Shown here piece by piece: positions 60,434-64,000 of a stretch of DNA of 64,000 bases. The notes under the pieces were generated by a model. It saw only the letters and a program-made list of their open reading frames with translations, was not told the DNA's origin and made no database searches. This stretch comes from Neelides folsomi (Eukaryota > Arthropoda > Collembola > Neelipleona > Neelidae). The translations under genes were made by a program, and so were the position numbers. How positions within the stretch are numbered: position 1 is the first letter of the stretch; each line of letters opens with the position of its first letter. The stretch is taken from positions 186,001-250,000 of the forward strand of contig JAQGBZ010000049.1 of NCBI GenBank assembly GCA_034687125.1. The letters run 5' to 3'.

Positions 60434-62846
60434 CTTCGAACCGTTTAACCCCTCACGTTCCCAAGAGTTAACTTTGTGTAAATACCTACAAAGAAAGTAA
60501 TTTGTAATAATAAAAAATAATAATTTGTCAGAGGCAAAACTCATAATTAATTAGATCATTCATATTATATATGTAATTTTAATTAGTTATGGAAAAGTAA
60601 ATAATTTTCAAATCATAATATCCACTCTCCAGTATTGATCATATTCTTGTGTGTACAAAATGACACACCTTTAAAGAGAGAGTGAAAGGTCGATCTACCT
60701 GGAGTTTATATTCGAACAATCACCGGAAAAATCTCACATCAATTCCGGCCTCTTTGCAGAATTAAATATTAAGTAGAGTAAAGTTAATTTTACTTATTTT
60801 AATTGGTGGTAATTACCTTTAAATGTGCTCTGATTGGGTTTTAACGTGTGAAGGGGTCAGATGGAGAGTGGAAGAAGTAGCGGAAGAAGACGATGACAAG
60901 TGCGGAATGTTATTTGGATGAGTCAAAGGCCCCACCCACCCGAAGCCAAAGGCCCCAAACCACCCGAGATGCCCCCTCACCCGTTTTCTATTCTTCTTCA
61001 ACAGATGGATCAACTTACTTTTTTTCATATATATATATATATAAACCCCACCAATAATTATTACCAACAAAATTCCAAATTGAGAAATCTTCGAAAATCA
61101 CATTCTAAATCCCAATTAAACAATTAAATTAGTAAAATTATGCTAAATTATAATAATACCATCATGTTTTGAATTAAAAATTTTTCCAATTAAATAATAG
61201 AAAGAGATTTTAATCAAAGTGAAAGGAGCAAGAAAATTATATCAACATTTTAAATTAATTGATTATTTAATGTTCAGCGATGTCGTGAGGACTAACAGGA
61301 CGCTTTCTTTTGAGACAGCAAGGTTAAGTTGAGTCTTTATTTGAGAACAAGACACTGGCGTTGCTGGCATGTCGTCTTATTTGCCGTTCAGCGGCAGGAC
61401 TTGGCTTTTTCGGCCTTCCACTTCTTTCTCTTCTTGGCCCTTATTTTTAAAAATCTTGCTATAGGTGACTAATTTCGACCTATAGTACTTCCAATTGACA
61501 GGTAAGTTTTTCCTCCTTCGATGATATGGCCCTTATCGAATTGAGTCAATGACGGACCTCTTCTCATTTTCTCTAAATGGCTAAGAAACAATTTTATTTT
61601 GAAATTTCAAGCGTTTTTCATCAAACAATAACTAAAAAATTATTTTACTTTACTTTATTGAAAAGTTTCATGACAAATGACAACGAAGGATGTAGGAGAA
61701 ATTTTTGATATTATTTGGAGGTGTAATTTTATAAAATTTAGTAAATTTAACTTAGTTTGGTAGCAACTTCAAATTTTAGGTGTAACGTTTACCGACTGTT
61801 TTCAATTACTGATCAAGATAGTTAGTGATTTAGCCAACTATTTCGTCAGATTTCTCAGTTTTTGTCTTTGTTGAATATATATTTCTTGATGGGGCTTATA
61901 TATATGCATTATGCATCCATTCCCTTCATATATGAATACGTATGGCCCTGTATTTAAAATCATTCAACATTGCATTGGTTAGAGATTATAGACAGGTGCA
62001 GACCTGGATTTATACACCTGCACCACCCACACCTCTTCGTTCTTCTAGTTCGTTTGAAACAAGGAGTTTTATCTCTGAATAAACAAAGGATTTTATTTTG
62101 CAGAGTTCCTCAAATATAATGAGTAATCTATGCTACATGATTCTTCTACATAAGTAGGTCAAAGGATTTAATTATCTTCACAAGACGAATATGAATGAAA
62201 TACGTCATTCATATTACGTCATACGCAATCATGTGCTTCTTCATAAGGTGATGTGATAGGTGACTGTAGGGGCTTGTAGAGATATGAGATGGGATATTGT
62301 ATGATTGGATGTCGTCGAGACTTGTTAGTCAGATCCGTCTTGTACTCATCGACTCGAAATGTTTATTCATATCGCAACAATGAAAAGAATGACACATTTT
62401 TATTTCATCTCTCTGTTAGGTTTTGTAATTTTCATGGGGTTTTACAGGTATTCTGTAATCATATGTAAATACAGATTAGTGGTTGCAATGAAGAATCAAG
62501 ACAAGGCATATACTATAACTATTTAAGCCAAAATCGTTTATAATTCTAATATTAATAAGGTATTATATTTTTTTATGTAACTTAACTGCATATAATAATC
62601 GGCCATTGGCACATGTATGGGTATTTTACATCGAACAAACAAACTTCAGAAGAAAATAACGGTGCTTACGTATTTATATATAGCTGTTAAAATATCTGCC
62701 AAATTATAATTAATTATAACAATTTTATATATAAGTATATGTCAATAGATATTTAAATTCTTCGTTAAGCAAGGTCTCCTATAAAGCAAGGTAAAATTAA
62801 GGTTCAATCGACTTGACATTGTCTAAACTTTATACATATTTTGTTC
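60434..62846. other. Upstream region of alpha-catenin and right-hand intergenic space
   Basis: It holds the alpha-catenin promoter area (a GC-richer patch at 60830-61000 and an AT dinucleotide run near 61029-61040) and then AT-rich sequence with a degenerate transposase fragment (61266-61567). No other gene recognised. Confidence 0.5.
61266..61567 (-). mobile_element. Degenerate Tc1/mariner-type transposase fragment
   Basis: Reading the - strand from an ATG at 61567 gives MRRGPSLTQFDKGHIIEGG then LSIGSTIGRN, an in-frame stop, and PIARFLKIRAKKRKK. This resembles the N-terminal helix-turn-helix of Tc1-like transposases (RG..LT.F.KG.I, then a second helix ending ..RN.S.I..FL). Further in-frame stops follow, so the copy is dead. 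It is annotated as a remnant only. Confidence 0.55.
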
Positions 62847-63211
62847 CTAATTTAATATCAACATTGTATCTGTTGTAACTGGTGTTCGGGGCGTTGTGGT
62901 CGGTCGTCTCGTTCTTTTGTTCCGTTTTGTAGTGAGAGTGAAGCTGGATTTGCATAAACCATTGTCTTTAATTTCTCCCTCTAAGCAAGGCGCCCCTGTA
63001 GTTGTTGCAGGAGTCAATATTGACGACAGTCGATTAAATAATGAATAATCTTGCAACAAAGTTGAATTTTTCTTTACTGAATATGATATAACAAGAATGA
63101 TGAGTAAATTGTAATTATTTAACAATTTCAAAATTATAATGTATTACTAATATAGTTCTCACCTTTGCGTTTATGATCCTGCTTAAATAATGGATATTCG
63201 ACTATAATCAT
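62847..63211 (-). CDS. Small unrecognised gene, two or more exons
   Basis: Two exons join in phase: 63163-63211 (MIIVEYPLFKQDHKRK) and 62847-63076 (VKKNSTLLQDYSLFNRLSS.. to DTMLILN). The intron has a GTGAGA donor and a good acceptor (TTATATCATATTCAG), and the product is 92 residues. The C-terminal half is Thr/Arg/Pro-rich (KRNKRTRRPTTTPRTPVTT) with two Cys. The ATG at 63211 follows an acceptor (TATTTTAG, 63214-63215) by two bases, so it may be an internal exon. A candidate upstream exon at 63296-63355 (RSVNIGEGSRYYYTSIIFP) joins in the right phase but through a weak GTCTAT donor. I do not recognise the protein. Confidence 0.35.
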
Positions 63212-63527
63212 ATCTAAAATAGGAAATCAATTGTTAATTTTGGATCTTTAGATTTCACTCATGAATTATTAAAAAAATAGAAATTGCTAATAGACCAGGA
63301 AAGATGATTGAAGTATAGTAATAACGTGATCCTTCTCCGATATTCACTGATCTCCCTATTAAACAGAATTGAAGCTCTAAATTAATATAAATTGAATTGT
63401 GGTTAGAATGATAACGTGCATGATATGGAATATGGAAAGGAAATCTTTGTTTATTCCACTAATACTCAATAAGAGAAACACGTTCAAAGTGCTAAAAAGT
63501 AAAAGCCTATAAACACAGATATATATA

Positions 63528-64000
63528 CAGGGAGGGCCATAAGTATCTTTCTTTTTTTAATGGGCAACCATTCTAATGTGATTAAAGATAAAAATCTTTA
63601 AACATCGACGATTTGCGTTAAATATATCCATCAACAATGAAGCAAACTAAAAACTGTTTTGGTCAAAGCATAAATAAACGACAGTTACTTTTCTTTGAGA
63701 AAGCGCGAACTTTGTAACGCGAAGGATATGACGGGGCCCGACGAGGCGCTTTTCCATGTCCTCCACGCTCTCAAGATCTCATTCTCTTGGACTTTTTTTA
63801 TGGGGTTTTGTCAAAAGCAAGGTTTACGCCAAGATTCCATCAACACTTGATGAAATCAGGCTGGAATAGTCGAAGCGTTTGCAGAAGTTCAGGTTGCTAT
63901 GTGCAAACGTAGATGTGAAGCTGTCGTTTGTTTGCGTTTGTAACGCTGCTTCGAAGCTGATGGAGCTCAAGTGACAAAATAATATTACTGAATATATTAT
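63528..64000 (+). mobile_element. Decayed mariner-family element, running to the window edge
   Basis: After a TA, the sequence starts CAGGGAGGGCCATAAGTATC and continues TTTCTTTTTTT, the same terminus as the 76-bp element at 18976-19051. About 250 bases in, the + strand reads PPRSQDLILLDFFLWGFVKS then KVYAKIPSTLDEIRLE before a stop. This corresponds to the C-terminal catalytic region of IS630/Tc1/mariner transposases (..PPRSPDLTPLDFFLWG..). Frameshifts and stops break the frame, and most of the transposase is missing between the end and this block. The right terminus is not reached in the window. Confidence 0.75.

Noticed and set aside
61370-61440. Lys-rich frame (AKKRKKWKAEKAKSCR) resembling a ribosomal-protein tail
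   Set aside because: It continues the transposase-like frame from 61567 after an in-frame stop and has no exon support; treated as part of the dead element.

Overview
The window is a compact, AT-rich animal nuclear genome segment. It carries eight conserved protein-coding genes with many short GT-AG introns (HUWE1 alone shows 41 exons, with introns as small as 43 bases). The gene set (HUWE1, a laminin beta chain, ST7, CABIN1, TRIR, PAM16, SPATA1, alpha-catenin) and the Tc1/mariner-type debris fit an invertebrate metazoan, most likely an arthropod. I cannot name the species. All gene models were built by hand from splice sites, reading-phase continuity and remembered family sequences; no alignment or database search was run.

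Layout. 1-12184 (+): the C-terminal 2810 residues of the HECT ubiquitin ligase HUWE1, 5' truncated by the window edge. 12887-24381 (-): a complete laminin beta chain, convergent with HUWE1. 27655-32427 (+): ST7. 33496-41978 (-): CABIN1, the H3.3/HIRA-complex scaffold. 43093-43695 (+): a short TRIR homologue. 44702-45118 (-): PAM16/Magmas. 46461-52284 (-): a SPATA1 homologue, with a possible small antisense gene nested in one intron (49322-49855). 54812-60433 (-): alpha-catenin with two alternative first coding exons. 62847-63211 (-): a small unrecognised gene. The right end (61266-61567 and 63528-64000) holds Tc1/mariner-type remnants.

The genes are housekeeping, matrix and adhesion genes. 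They share no evident pathway, apart from laminin and alpha-catenin both serving tissue architecture.

Most notable points. (1) A 423-base, phase-1/phase-1 exon (23252-23674) in laminin-beta intron 2 would insert 141 residues between the signal-peptide region and the LN domain without breaking the frame. (2) The first coding exon of alpha-catenin is duplicated. (3) Two long-inverted-repeat elements (673 and 1072 bases) make up most of one laminin intron and one CABIN1 intron; a third, 76-base palindromic element shares its ends with a mariner remnant at the right edge. (4) A four-exon, 55-residue Cys-rich microprotein is predicted antisense inside SPATA1. (5) Two unexplained GC-richer islands (25443-25862 and 53242-53745) contain open frames and strong splice-like signals.
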